A DNA stretch of 64,000 nt from Cylicocyclus nassatus (GCA_958299035.1 CATQJL010000112.1:50426941-50490940); one strand, 5' to 3'; counted from the first letter of the stretch, positions 1 through 11,135 are shown. Numbers and translations: made by a program. The notes: a model not told the origin generated them from the sequence alone.

Positions 1-2
1 TC

Positions 3-209
3 GTATCTGATGATTTTAGCAAAACTATAAAAAAGTCTTTGTTTCCAGCAGGCCTCGATGATCTTGTCAAAGTTATAGATATCCCTGCTTCTAAATCGAG
101 CGTACGACAGAATATGCAAGACCGCCGATTGTATCATCTGAGCTTTGAAAAACTATACGGCTGCATGGAATTAGGAGTGGTATATCTCACCTGTCAAAAA
201 ATACGGTGA
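3..209 (+). CDS. Coding-like exon of an unrecognised gene (left copy, partial)
   Basis: An open frame enters from the window start and runs to a TGA at 207-209, about 68 codons. It has a protein-like composition with stretches such as DDLVKVIDIPASKSSVRQNM and YHLSFEKLYGCMELGVVYL. Possible 3' splice sites lie at ttttag (ending at 19) and tttccag (ending at 48). The frame before the outer acceptor is also open, so the true start is unsettled. The complementary strand has an overlapping frame at 171-362. I do not recognise the family. An identical arrangement occurs at 48023-48256. Confidence 0.35.
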   Translation, partial: VSDDFSKTIKKSLFPAGLDDLVKVIDIPASKSSVRQNMQDRRLYHLSFEKLYGCMELGVVYLTCQKIR

Positions 210-805
210 CCAATACATAAGAAACATCGGCAGACCCTCGTACAGAAGAATCAAAACATCTTGATGCCTTAGAAAATCCAAAATGTCCACACCTTTGGGT
301 GCACATCGAAGGTTATGTCGTGAGAACAGTACTTTCAAGTCACTGTCACAATCTTGTCGCACGAATCGGAGTCAATGGCCGCAAAACATTGGAGGCCTTT
401 TGAATAGCGTTTCAACCACCAAAAATGAACCGCAAAGATGAAGGCATTACTATAAACATCAAATGTTTTCCTATCAAACCTGTGTGGATTCTAATACGAG
501 ATCTTCATAACCATATAAGGGCATTGTGTGCAGTGATTATCATACTCACTCATAGTGCAGCAGCAGCGCAGTACTGGTTGTTCGTTCTCTACATTCCGAT
601 TTGAAAAGGCTGAAGTCAGGCTTACACATCTATTCGCTAATCCATCAGAAAAGTTAGACTGAATTTACTGCCAAACAGGGCGTTTGAGCAGGCAGTTCTC
701 AAAGTCTCAATCTTTCAAAAAGTCCTGATGAAGGTGGACGGACGGAATGTCTGTATTACAATTGAATCACCATGCCAAGATTTATCGACAATCGAGCACA
801 AAACA

Positions 806-1108
806 TCACTTTCCATCTTGAGGTACAGGTTCTGGTGCTGGTGCACCATTTGATTCTCTGATCTTTCTAACTGCTTGTGCAATTCTTTTCAAACTTTCAG
901 CGAAGGTCGGAAGGTTTTCGAATACTGCTCTTACTTTATCGATAACTGCGCATTCACCAACGTCCACAGCAGAGAGAATCTGTAAGCATTAAAAGTAGTG
1001 TAAAGTCAGCAAGTCTATGGAGTCAAATCGTAAACTATATTATGTCTTGCTTGGTCAACGTACCACCAAGATGGTAAGTAACAAAAAGGTAAGGTTGAAA
1101 ATTCTCAT
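806..1108 (-). CDS. Small secreted peptide gene, two exons (left copy)
   Basis: Exon 1 is 1064-1108 (ATG at 1106-1108), the intron is 980-1063 (84 bp, starting GTACGT and ending CTTACAG) and exon 2 is 806-979 with TGA at 806-808. The product is 72 residues. It starts MRIFNLTFLLLTIL, a clear hydrophobic signal peptide that runs to about the GEC at residues 23-25. The mature part is about 47 residues: a lysine/arginine-rich, probably helical stretch (FAESLKRIAQAVRKIRESN) followed by an alternating Ala/Pro/Glu tail. It has only one cysteine, near the expected cleavage site. The product is inferred to be an exported amphipathic peptide; its role is unknown. The copy in the other arm appears identical. 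Confidence 0.6.
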
Positions 1109-2170
1109 TCTTGTCGAACTGACGTGAAATGCCTGAAAATAATATTTTGAGAAATAAGCGGTACATAGAGCGCTTGATAAAACGACGAAAACACGAGACT
1201 TCGGCATAATTGATAGAGAAACAAATGGGTTATGGGATTATATGTAGGCGAAAATGGGAGGTTCAGTTGGACACAAATACACCTTTTAGCACATGCACAG
1301 GATGAGTACTGCTGCATCATCCGCGTTAAATCCTCCCACTTTCGGCGACATATAGTCCTCTACCAAAACAAATGATCTTCTGAGAGCAAAGGAAATCACG
1401 AGTTTACAATTTGATTTTCCTGCTATGTAATTCCTAGGCATTTGTAAAAGACGATGTCGGAGTGTAAGTCAAAATTAAAACATTATGAAGTCGTGCACAA
1501 TATGCAATTCTGTCACCAACTATTTTGCTTGTTCAACTGTAAATTCATCAGCTTCTCTCTTTAAACAATAATATTGGTAATTGCCTTTTGAAAAAAGAAG
1601 CAAATGAAGCTTGCGTTCAATCAAGTTCTACCCAAAGTTTTCGGTTGCTTATATTTTCCCTTGACTCTCCAAAGCTATAGACTATCAAATGGGTTGTTTT
1701 TGAGCCACAGCAGAACTTAGCAAGGGTCAATTTTGCCTACACATGCTTATGCACAAAAGAAGGAATTTAACGAAATGGAAAAGAGGATGACCAGAAAGTT
1801 ACTGAAGGTCGGGTGTTCCTAATACTGTCAAAATCTTTTCAATCGAGATTCCTCTATCAAAAGAGTTGCTTGGAATCAGCACACAAAAATTTTTGTCTTA
1901 ATCCAACACTTTAATTATACGCGATGTCGGACTATGGAAAAATTAAAACCTTTCGAAGGTCCAAATTTCGCAGACATTTTGCGCCACATTTATGAGAACT
2001 AGTTGTTTAAAAACACCTATTGTGTCTCCGGTGAATGTGAGCACCCCTTGAAACCTGTACATCACATATCTTGCTAGTCATGCACTCCTAAGTTAGATCT
2101 TATAGCGCATTATGCATTAGAGCTCCAGTGATTTTATAGATTTGAATGAATTATCTACCAATCTCCAACT
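1109..2170. other. No gene recognised
   Basis: AT-rich sequence upstream of the small secreted-peptide gene. It has no long open frame, no inverted repeat and no recognisable transposon terminus. The mirror region is 46062-47123. Confidence 0.5.
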
Positions 2171-2419
2171 AGCTGTTCGGGCCATGATTAACGATTGCCC
2201 GAACAGGAGAGAACCCCAACCCCGTGTCACCAAACTTCAGAGTGTCCGATCTGGCAAGTTTGGCCATGTCGAGCAGCAGAGCCCGATCTCAACAGGTCGG
2301 GCTCCGCTGCCAGGCTGCTGTGCCCAACATGGCCAAACTTGCCAGATCGGACCATATTCACCGATAGAGAAGCTCGATCACCAGCTTGGCTTGGTGTATC
2401 GCGGGCGCTAGCGCCCGCG
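2171..2419. repeat. Cluster of three hairpins with a 5S-rRNA-like stretch (left copy)
   Basis: Three palindromes follow one another. A short stem (TGTTCGGGC / GCCCGAACA) occupies about 2171-2206. A 110-bp inverted repeat at 2243-2353 has arms reading TCCGATCTGGCAAGTTTGGC. A perfect 20-bp palindrome of CGCGGGCGCTAGCGCCCGCG lies at 2400-2419. The arms of the middle hairpin contain GTCCGATCTGGCAAGTT, which I recall as part of the conserved interior of nematode 5S rRNA; the rest of a 5S gene is not present. Open frames here are by-products of the repeats. Confidence 0.65.
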
Positions 2420-3956
2420 TTCGTACGGGGCCGTTACTTATACAGGAATCCCATTCCTAAATAAGGGATTGATAAACGCGTCTAGTATCGTTGCTTCCCC
2501 TTTGTACGTTGGGTTCGAATGTATTGGTGACTTATCAAAATTCAACTGCAGGTCTAGTTCTTTGTACGCCACATATATATATCATACGTTGTCTTATGTG
2601 ACAGGGTTGGTAGCGAGAGATTACAAAGAATATTGCAATAGAGGGTGCATAAGATCACCGAACGAGTTCTCTGCAAGTGCTCCGTCCAAATATACCGGGG
2701 AGGAGATGATAGCAAGACTAATTAAAGTATGCTGTGAAAATGCGTAAGGGAATAAAAAAACTCTACAAATGGTTCGATATTTATGAGCATTTGACATCTT
2801 TCAACTGAATTACTCCCTATGTATTGCAGTAGCCGAAAATTTTTAAGATGCGGATACCTTTGATAGAATTTATACCACTGAATTCGTCTCACACGTATGG
2901 CACCCACGTCTGTCTTTTCTTCAACTCACGAAAAAATTGTGAGTTGCACAGACTACAGTGAGATGTACCTTCCAAGCGTAATATGATATCCTAATCACAG
3001 TTTGATATTCCTATAAAAACGCTCCCGTGAATATATTAGTTTGGCCCGATTAGTTAGCACCATTTTGAGAAGTTTATGGGATCTTACATTCCAAAGCATT
3101 TGCTTTTCCGAAATTTTGAACTTGTCTAAAAAGGTATTTATGCACTTTACAAAAGCTTACAAAATAATTTCTAATTCGCAAACACAGCAGTGATAGATTA
3201 CGAATGAAATTTGTAGGGTTGTCAGAAATGTGAACCAGGGCCGGGACAAGGATAGCAAATAGTCCTTTATAGCGACTACACCTTTGCCGCTTTGATTTTA
3301 CTATCTTCCCTTAATCGCACCAACTGCGCAGGCAATTTGAAAAAAGCGCGTTTTTTTTCAAAGGCCGAGACCCATTTGTTCTTTCAAACTCTAGCAGAGG
3401 AGAGGAAATGTTGAAGAGGAAGTCGCTCTAATGATCACCCAAATGTCAGGATTGTTGCATTACATACAAGTACTTGTATACTCTGCAAACTCTCAAAGTA
3501 TTTACCTCGACTCTGCATGAAGCGAAGCTGCCTTGTTCACTAGAGGATTGCAAAGTTCACACATGAGTGCCTCGCTGCTGACCAAGAAGCAAAGCGCAGG
3601 GTTGTGAAAAGAAAGAATTTCATTGTATACTCTGGAATTCATGGTATAAATGCACCTCTTCAAATAAGGCTGTGCTAGGATACCAGAAAAGAAAAGGTCA
3701 ACATTTCTGTTTTACCTATCACATAGTACTTTTGTCGGCAGTGTAAGCGGTTGCAAAATAGGGTGATATAATGTTGACTGTAATGGATTCTGCTGGAGGC
3801 TTGCACCCGTGGCCTCGATAGGAATATTTGTGGAAGGCAAGCCTACAACATTTGGAGCGAGAAATCAAGAGCGTATGATTGACACGGAGACAACCTCCTT
3901 GTTTACACTTATATAGCCCTGTATCAGTCACATGCGAGTCTTTTTTTAATCGCTTG
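2420..3956. other. Unassigned stretch with two weak open frames
   Basis: Apart from the short saposin-like frame and the cysteine-rich frame listed separately, I see only a frame on the plus strand (about 2469-2747) and one on the minus strand (2722-2907) that overlap at their ends. Neither has a recognisable domain, and the plus-strand frame lacks an ATG near its start. The mirror region is 44276-45812. Confidence 0.4.
3502..3642 (-). CDS. Short frame resembling the start of a saposin-like domain (left copy)
   Basis: An ATG-initiated frame of 46 codons contains SSEALMCELCNPLVNKAASL. The pattern C-x-x-C followed by LV and a small-residue helix is what the first helix of a saposin B domain looks like in nematode saposin-like proteins. 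The frame ends at AGG TAA within a possible splice donor (AG|GTAAAT), so it could be a first exon. There is no hydrophobic signal peptide in this frame and no matching second exon is visible. Chance is a real alternative. Confidence 0.22.
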   Translation of the reverse strand: MNSRVYNEILSFHNPALCFLVSSEALMCELCNPLVNKAASLHAESR

Positions 3957-4012
3957 TATATAATCAGCTTTGAAGATTTAGATAAAGAAAATCTCTTGAC
4001 AGATTGTAACAA
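3719..4012 (-). CDS. Cysteine-containing open frame, unknown (left copy)
   Basis: A 97-codon frame has a central cysteine pattern C-x4-C-x13-CC-x13-C (segment KCKQGGCLRVNHTLL and what follows). It overlaps the outer end of the composite fold-back element at 3957. A TATATAAG motif sits inside it on the same strand (44317-44324 in the right copy), so part of it may be promoter and not coding. No family is recognised. The right copy is at 44220-44513 on the plus strand. Confidence 0.2.
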   Translation of the reverse strand: MLQSVKRFSLSKSSKLIIYKRLKKDSHVTDTGLYKCKQGGCLRVNHTLLISRSKCCRLAFHKYSYRGHGCKPPAESITVNIISPYFATAYTADKSTM

Positions 4013-5234
4013 AAAATTTTGTTAGTCCTTGAACCAGCCCGCAACTCGTGACTAAGTGTGCGTTGCTTGTGACCAAGTATGTCGAATAACAATTAACGAT
4101 GCTTTTGGAGCTTTCAGATGATTCTGCCATTCGGCGTGGAGGAATCTTTGTTTAATCACGCAACTCAATAAATTACCCCAGTCGCATTGCCGTCAATTGA
4201 ATTTTGCAATGCTCAAAATCGAATGGTATTTTTATGAATATGGTGCTCAAAATTGTTTCTTACCGAAATGTTAGATGTCAAAATATTGTCAATATCAGAG
4301 GTGTCAAAAAAATTTTCGAATAAAGTATCGTTGCAAATACTCACTTCGATCAAGGCCTGATGAATGAACGCCCAAAGTTCATTTCTCTCCATTGAATTTT
4401 TGATAACATGCTGTGAATTTGTGTTTAAACATGTAAACACAAAACTACACTATAATTGTCGTGCATGATGCTTCTTTTGAACTCACACCAGAGACTGTAA
4501 AAAATTTGAATTTATGCTCTACAAAAGCAAGTACTAACTTCCTTTTGTACTCATAGTTTTTTATTTTTTTAGGGCCGTTAGATCACAACGTGCGCTTCTG
4601 CATGCTTCGTGATTCGGAACTCCATTCTGTTCATCTTCATCTAAGTATAATATTCGGTTACGGCAAACGTTTCGTAAACGTCTTTCAGCCAGATTTTTAG
4701 CCGATTATGATTTCTGAAGTAAATCGGTGATTTGATGACAATAGTTTTATCAAGAAGAGCTGAGTGGTGTGTTTTAGTGATGCAATAAATAATTATCAGA
4801 TCATCTGTTTAGTGTTATCGAGAATCATTTACAGCAAGCTCCTTAGCGATAGCTGATAGATTGCATCGAAAATCTGCTTCGTCGTCTCAGTCTTTTTTGC
4901 TTCTTTACAGTATAGGACAAAATAGTGTGTTCCTAAACACACTTTAATAGTACTGGTTGTACTCTAATAGTCAGCTCCATGGCCTCAAATTCCAAATGAA
5001 ACAGTAAGCGCTGATTACTACATACAAACTCACTCAAATGCATAGATGCAAGTTCTTGAAAATTGTGAATAAGCGATGTGCCTGTGCATTCTTTGCAGTA
5101 ACTCCGCGGCATGAAGGTAGTAGTTTATGCCTTTTTCTAATTTTCAAGCGACGCAAAAGCTTGTCTCTTTAATGCTCGTCGTTTCTAACTCCACGAGCTT
5201 GTATCTTAAATGCTCGTCGCTCCTATTCATAATA

Positions 5235-6245
5235 TTCGCTCGGTGCAAAGTTTTGTCAGTTTTTTTCAATCCATCGGCAAACAAGCTAGAATGAAGATAA
5301 ACAAGCACTTCAAAATGTATCCGATGCAGAATTTTCTCTTCTTTTAAGGTCCTAAATATTGTGTTTCAATGAGAGAGTTATGAGATATTCGCTGGAAATT
5401 GCATCCATTCGTTTTTACCAAGTTCAACTTTCACTAATTTTCAAAATTTTTGTACGAGACTTTCGGAGGAGCGCTAACAACCGGCAGGAGCAAACGCTTT
5501 GCCAACAGAAGCAATTTTTTACCTCGGCTTGTTTTTTTAGAATTTCTACGTTTTATTTTTTGAAGTGACCAAATTTTACATTCAGCCTATTTTAACTTCG
5601 TAGAACATAAAATGTTGAACACTTCACTCACCAATCGATGCAACTTTTCCTTTTCCTTCTAACACCTGCCTTTTTTGCAGGCAGGCGAAATTTTTGGGTA
5701 AAAATTTCTCAATTCCAGCAGTGCTCACTGACGTAACTTATGTTTCAAAATCTATAATTTGAAGCGAAAATCGCTCATCTACTTTGAAATGGTAGCGGTA
5801 GTAATAATCGAATGTTGAAACCTTAGTATTTTGTAGGTTTTGCAGTGTTTGGTGCAATAACAGATTATGCGAATTTCCAGAACACAAGACTTTTAGAAAA
5901 TTATTTAAAATAAGAAAATCATTTAGAAATCTGAAAAGCAGCTAAAATAAGAAAAAAGTTGCTCGAGTTGGCGACAGACTTGCCCTATCTGGTGGTTATT
6001 AGAGCTCTTCCAAAAGTCGCGTATAAAATTTTTGAAAATCAGTGAAATTTGGGCATGGTAAAAACGAATGGTTGCAATTTCTAGCAAATATCTCATCACT
6101 CTCTCAACAAAACACAATATGAGTTTAATAGCTGGAAGGAGGAAGAAATTCTGCATCAGATACATTCTGAAGTGTTTGTTTATCTCCATTCTAGCGTGTT
6201 TGCCGATGGATTGAAATAACTAACAAAACTTTTGCACCAACCTAA
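5235..6245. mobile_element. Mariner-type fold-back element, 1.0 kb (left copy)
   Basis: The right terminus is the classic mariner end TTAGGTTGGTGCAAAAG, read on the minus strand and ending at 6245. The left terminus is a decayed version starting at 5235. Both are flanked by TA. The arms are about 320 bp each and mirror one another. Each begins a short distance in with ATG GAR ATA AAC AAR CAC TTC (MEINKHF) and neighbouring frame, which resembles the N-terminus of a mariner transposase. The element therefore looks like two 5' halves of a mariner joined head to head, with no transposase catalytic region. Confidence 0.7.
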
Positions 6246-6943
6246 TAAATTACTGCCCTATAAACCGCACTTTCCTACTACCCCTACAAAACCGTTTTTA
6301 TGAAAAAGGACAAACATGGGACTTTTCTAGACCGAACCAACAATCCAATATTTCAAAAAGAAACTGTCACTAATTCGCCTTACCACCACTGCGGATTGGG
6401 TCTGCTCTATGACAGCCAATTGACCAAAACTTTAAGGATTTAGTCCTTTTGAGCTGTCAGAGATCCACAAGATCTGCCCTGCGCGCCACTTACAACCATC
6501 ATTCGAGCAAGTATCTCCGCGCCTTTGCCACAAACAATTACGAAAGCCTCATGGTTACTACGGTGGTAATGGTGTTTTAGGCTTGGAAAAAATTCAAGAA
6601 ATACAAAAAATTAATTAGCAAACCTTCTCCCATCTCTTTTCAAAAAACGCGATTATCTGGTTTCAATATGAAGTATAATTTCCATTTTTTTCGTGATTTC
6701 TGTAACTTGGGTAAATTCTGTGACTCTTTCCTCGACCACTAAATGCCCGTCAAAATTTGTAATTGATCACAGCCACTAAAAATCGCATGCGAAGTGGAAA
6801 ATTGACGAGCTGAGAGCAACTCCAAAATCACCATTCATTGTAATCAAAAAAATCCATCCAAACAGCACGTTTCGAAATAGCTAAATCAATAGCGTTAGCG
6901 AAACGAAACCGAAAGGATACTCACGTTTCAAAATCAATCATAA
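6246..6943. other. No feature recognised
   Basis: AT-rich filler between the mariner-type fold-back and the Helitron-like segment, inside the composite fold-back element. I see no open frame, terminus or tandem repeat. The mirror is 41290-41986. Confidence 0.4.
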
Positions 6944-7345
6944 TCTTTATATAAATAAAACAGAATCTCTGTAAATTTGTTTGTTTGTAAGTATGTGGTT
7001 TATAGACTCTTTTGTGCGTGAGCCGATGGGGATAAAGTTCGTCCCCCTATAAATAAGGCACAACGCAGAAAATAGACTATTTATTGCGACAATTTGTTGG
7101 AATCTTCATTCGATTTATTGATTTGTTTACTTACATCGACGGTTTACCAACCATTGTTGGATCATTTCTCCCATAGTCATGTAAGTTGGGCTGTGAAGTT
7201 CATTTACATTTTTCGGCGAAAAGGATCCAGGTGTTTCAAGTCAGCAAGGAAAACATCACATTTCGTCGCAGATATGAAGAAGGGCGGTAAGTTTCAATGC
7301 GTTTAGGAGTAGCCCAAATTCCGGGTGGGACGGGGGCGTCTCTAG
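6944..7345 (+). mobile_element. Short Helitron-like element (left copy)
   Basis: It starts with TC after an A (TCTTTATATAAATAAAAC), followed by a TTTG-rich stretch as in many non-autonomous Helitron 5' ends. It ends with CTAG before a T at 7342-7346, preceded by a G-rich stretch (CGGGTGGGACGGGGG). Insertion between A and T, a TC start and a CTAG end are Helitron hallmarks. The 3' hairpin is not convincing here, so the call is tentative. Confidence 0.35.
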
Positions 7346-7525
7346 TTACAATTAAATTATGAAAGAAGGGGATTGAGGGGATAGAGGGGAGGAATAAGGA
7401 GCTGTCGTCAACCGTAAGAAAGCGTCGTTCCTATGAAGCTCATCATCATTTGAGTGAATCATTTCAAGTTATGATGAACGCGATACAACAGAGGCCGAGA
7501 TGAAAGATATCATTAAAAACTGAGA

Positions 7526-8337
7526 TTGACATGCAGTAAAGCCGAAGTAGGAACCAGCCTTAAAACACCACCGCTCCACTTACAATCGAAAGGACTTGCT
7601 GCACGCTTTTTCGGAACTTTCAAGAGAGGAATTATGAAGCTCAAGGGAGAAGAAAACCTTTCTGAAGCCTTATTGAATCTATTACTCTGCTATAGGTGTA
7701 CGTCCTGCCAGTCTTCGCCAAATAATCGTTCCCCGGCTGAGATGTTTCTCAGACGAACGATTAATACTCCGCTTACACGTTTGGTCACTGACGCTTAGAC
7801 TGTTAAACCAAGCTACTCCTCCCTCGGAACGAGTCCTGGGATGGAAGCTCAATACAACCGCAGACATATAACCAAGAAGAAACACTTCGATGTCCATGAT
7901 GCTATCTACGCTCGCGACTACCGCAATCCAGCAAACCTACTTAGACCCCAGGGGTCTTACAATTAAGGATTGAACGCGCTCTACAACGTAGAAATTGAAA
8001 GATTCATATGGAATCGCCATGTCAATCAGCTCGCCCTCGAATAGTCTCCGATGCTACCAGCGCGCTATTGGCAGAGTTCAATCTTTTGGATTTTGAGCTC
8101 CCAGACAGCAGACTTCCGCCGTATGCGTTGATGTTCCTGCCGCCAACGCCAATCACATTGATGTTGTGCCAAATCCTGATATTGCTGCGGCCAATGCCGA
8201 ACCGAGGGACGCTGATGAATCCGTTAGTCGAATGTTTTCGCGTCCTGCTCGTCGCCGCTCGCAAAGGACTCGTAAACCACCATGCAGTCTCAAGATCGTA
8301 CCATTGAAGGAAGGATACACTGACTTAAAAAGGGAGA
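7526..8337 (+). pseudogene. Ty3/gypsy integrase C-terminus and pol tail, degenerate (left copy)
   Basis: Frames 7526-7798 and the continuation to 8337 encode pieces typical of the end of a Ty3/gypsy integrase: ARFFGTFKRGIMKLKGEENL, then NNRSPAEMFLRRTINTPLTR, then, after a stop, KKKHFDVHDAIYARDYRNP and a basic tail RRRSQRTRKPPC. The reading frame is broken several times. The segment ends in a purine tract (AAAAAGGGAGA) immediately before the TG of the LTR at 8338, as expected for a polypurine tract. The remaining pol and gag are missing, so this is a 3' fragment. Confidence 0.8.
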
Positions 8338-9527
8338 TGTTGTAAAGTAACATTAGGTTGCTTGTAAATGTAGTAAATGAACCTCAATTGTACAGGGTGG
8401 GGCAAAAGTCTGGGAGCCTAATTTTGCAGTACTGCAATTACAAAGATAGTGATGGTTTTGATTTCAATTTTATGCCACATAATGCTGCGGTCATCCTCTA
8501 GAAAATACACTTTATTTGGCTGGAAATGGCTGCCATATGTTTTTGTAAGAATGAAAATTAACAAATTAGTACTTTGTAAAGCGAAAAAACCAGAATTTTT
8601 AGTATTTACATTTTTTGCTGTAGCTAGAGATGCTGTCAATATTTTACAAAATTTCGATGCACACAACATAGCAGAGGCTTTGCGCTATTGTATCCTAGTT
8701 TTGTTTTTGCCAGGAGTTGTTCTTGCATAAGCGGAAAGTAAAAGTATGCGAATGTTACCTACGTGCCAGCGGAAATCCGTCTTCAGAACAAATTTAAAAG
8801 CTGTAGAATGCTCAACAGGCACTGAAACCAAGGCTGTATTTTTTGCATACGTCTTCTAAATTAGATTCTTTGAAATTCGGCCATTGGAACACTTTTTATA
8901 CTTCTTAAACGGTATTTTTAAGTTTTTATTCGAGCAATTGTAGCCAAAATTCCGGTATGCGACGTACACATGCTTCTAATTGAAAATCCAATATTTTTAT
9001 TTTTAAGCAATGCAAATAATTCTTTAGGAAGTATGTTGTAGACAAAAGTTTGCTCTATCATGCTGGGCATTTGCCAAGCATGATAGAGCAAACTTTAGCA
9101 GTAAAAGAAGCAGTTACTGTGAAGACGTGAGGCGAATTTCATTACGACTACCTACGTGCCATGACAGGTGGACTTGCTAAGATTTTGTAGGGCTGCGTGC
9201 AATCCAAAAGAGGCAGTTTTGCAATTCAAGAACTGGGCTGTATCTGCAATGGTTCGAATTATGTGTGCGCCAAATTTTTCGTTTATATGTACTTCCCTTC
9301 TCGTTTTGTACGAAAAAGTACTAGGCTCCCAAACTTTTGCCGCACCCTGTATATATCTCTTTTGTTTACAACCATCCTTATAGGCTATATGAGAGCTTCC
9401 TTTTGCGGTAATATTCATCGTTTATTCTTCCTTTCCTTCATTCCTCGCTTCTGTCATTTGTACCAAACGCCAATAAAGCCTGCTGCTAATCGTGTCCCGG
9501 ATCCACAAAAAGAAGAAGACCACAACA
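8338..9527 (+). repeat. Ty3/gypsy 3' LTR interrupted by a Tc/mariner-type element (left copy)
   Basis: The LTR starts TGTTGTAAAGTAACATTAGG right after the polypurine tract and appears to end at ACAACA (9527). An AATAAA lies about 55 bp before the end, in the expected place for LTR polyadenylation. A 957-bp element (8393-9349) is inserted at a TA, so the LTR proper is only about 230 bp. No partner 5' LTR is found in the window. Confidence 0.65.
8393..9349. mobile_element. Tc/mariner-type element with CAGGGTGSGGCAAAAG ends (left copy)
   Basis: Terminal inverted repeats read CAGGGTGGGGCAAAAGTCTG and CAGGGTGCGGCAAAAGTTTG, flanked by TA (8391-8392 and 9350-9351). There is no transposase frame. 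Short frames inside are not coherent. A 52-bp hairpin with 20-bp arms (AAAGTTTGCTCTATCATGCT type) lies at 9045-9096. Confidence 0.75.
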
Positions 9528-11008
9528 CTTACAAATCCTAAACTGAAAGCAAAAATTTGACGCATTCTAACGTATCATATCGCACTGCAGCTGTCAAAGT
9601 ACTGTACGACTACATTAGCATTTTCGGCGAAATGTGATGACTATTTAAGTACACCGAAAATATCAAAAAATTTGTTATTCGGAATATACGGTTTTTATAA
9701 TTTGCAAGTATTATGAATAGGAACGACGAGCATTAAAGAGACAAGCTTTTTCGTCCTTTGAAAAATTAAAAAATTTTAATGTTTTCTTATTTTGGGCACA
9801 AAGTACTGCATTCATTATATATCGTGGAGTTAAGAACGACGAGCATTGAAGAGACAAACTTTTGCGTCATGAAAATTGGAAAAAGGCATAAACTACTACC
9901 TTCATGTCGCGGAGTTACCGCAAAGAATGCACAGGCACATCGCCTATTCACAATTTTTCAAGAACTTGCATCTATGCATTTGAGTGAGTTCGTAGTAATC
10001 AGCGCTTACTGTTTCATTTGGAATTTGAGGCCATGGAGCTGACTATTAAAGTACAATCAGTACTATTAGAGTGTGTTTAAGCACACAATATTTTGTCCCA
10101 TACTGTAGAGAAGCAAAAAAGACTAAGACGACGAAGCAGATTTTCGATGCAATCTATCAGCAATCGCTAAGGAGCTTGCTGTAAATGATTCTCAATAACA
10201 CTAAACAGATGATCTGATAATTATTTATTGCATCACTAAAACACACCACTCAGCTCTTCTTGATAAAACTATTGTCATCAAATCACCGATTTACTTCAGG
10301 AATCATAATCGGCTAAAAATCTGGCTGAAAGACGTTTACGAAACGTTTGTCGTAACCGCATATTATACTTAGATGAAGATGAACAGAATGGAGTTCCGAA
10401 TCACGAAGCATGCAAAAGCGCACGTTGTGATCTAATGGCCCTAAAAAAATAAAAACTATGAGCACAAAAGGAAGTTAGTACTTGCTTTTATAGAGCAAAA
10501 ATTCAAATTTTTTACAGTCTCTGGTGTGTAGTGTTGTGTTTACATGTTTAAACATAAATTCACAGCATGTTGTCAAAAAAGCCGCAAATTTTGGAGAAGA
10601 ATGAATTTTGGGCGTTCATTTATCAAGCCTTAGCAAATTAAGTATTTGCATCCATACTTCATTTGGAAAACATACATTTTTTGACTCCAAATTTTCGGTA
10701 AAGAAATAATCTTGAGCACTGTATTCATAAAAATACCTTTCGATTTTGAGCATTGCAAAATTTAATTGATGGCAATGTGACTGGGGTAATTTATTGAGTT
10801 GCGTGATTAAACAAAGACACTCTCCACGTCGATTGGCAGAATCATCTGAAAGCTCCGAAAGCATCGTTAAAGTGTTTTTCGACACACTTGGTCACAAGCA
10901 ACGGACACACTTAGTCAAGTTGCGGGCTGGCTCAAGGAATAACAAAATTTTTTGTCACAATTTGTTAAGCAATTTTCTTTACCTAGATCTTCAAAGCTGA
11001 TTATATAC

Positions 11009-11135
11009 AGTTATGACAGTGGAATGTGAAAACTACTCTCGGCGATGTCGGCAAATTCGGCAAAATCGGCGAAGAACGCAAAGTCGCCGACTTCGCCGAC
11101 ATCGCCGAGAATTTTCACATTCCAAAGTCATAACT
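11009..11135. mobile_element. 127-bp hairpin element (left copy)
   Basis: A near-perfect palindrome whose outer arms read AGTTATGACAGTGGAATGTG and whose inner part repeats CGGCGATGTCGGC-type blocks. It begins one base after the end of the composite fold-back (11007). It is probably a miniature inverted-repeat element; no clear target duplication is visible. Confidence 0.6.

Larger units (their letters stand above)
3957..11007. mobile_element. Composite fold-back element with 1.3-kb inverted termini (left copy)
   Basis: The outer termini are exact inverses: TATATAATCAGCTTTGAAGA at 3957 and its reverse complement ending at 11007. The inverted arms extend to about 5234 and from about 9709, roughly 1.28 kb each. 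They are visibly diverged, with indels and substitutions throughout, so they are much older than the giant palindrome. The 4.5 kb between the arms is filled by a mariner-type fold-back (5235-6245), a Helitron-like segment (6944-7345) and a Ty3/gypsy 3' end (7526-9527). It is probably a non-autonomous DNA transposon of fold-back type. TA or TATA at both ends may be the target duplication. Confidence 0.65.

Noticed and set aside
1105..1320. Open frame overlapping the start of the secreted-peptide gene on the same strand
   Set aside because: It ends across the true ATG in another frame, lacks a domain, and is explained by upstream untranslated sequence.
2142..2464. Overlapping GC-rich open frames on both strands
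   Set aside because: They are translations of the hairpin cluster; both frames and both strands are open because of the base composition.
8008..8307. Proline-rich 99-codon frame and its antisense partners
   Set aside because: These are out-of-frame readings of the gypsy pol tail, whose in-frame remnants are recognisable.
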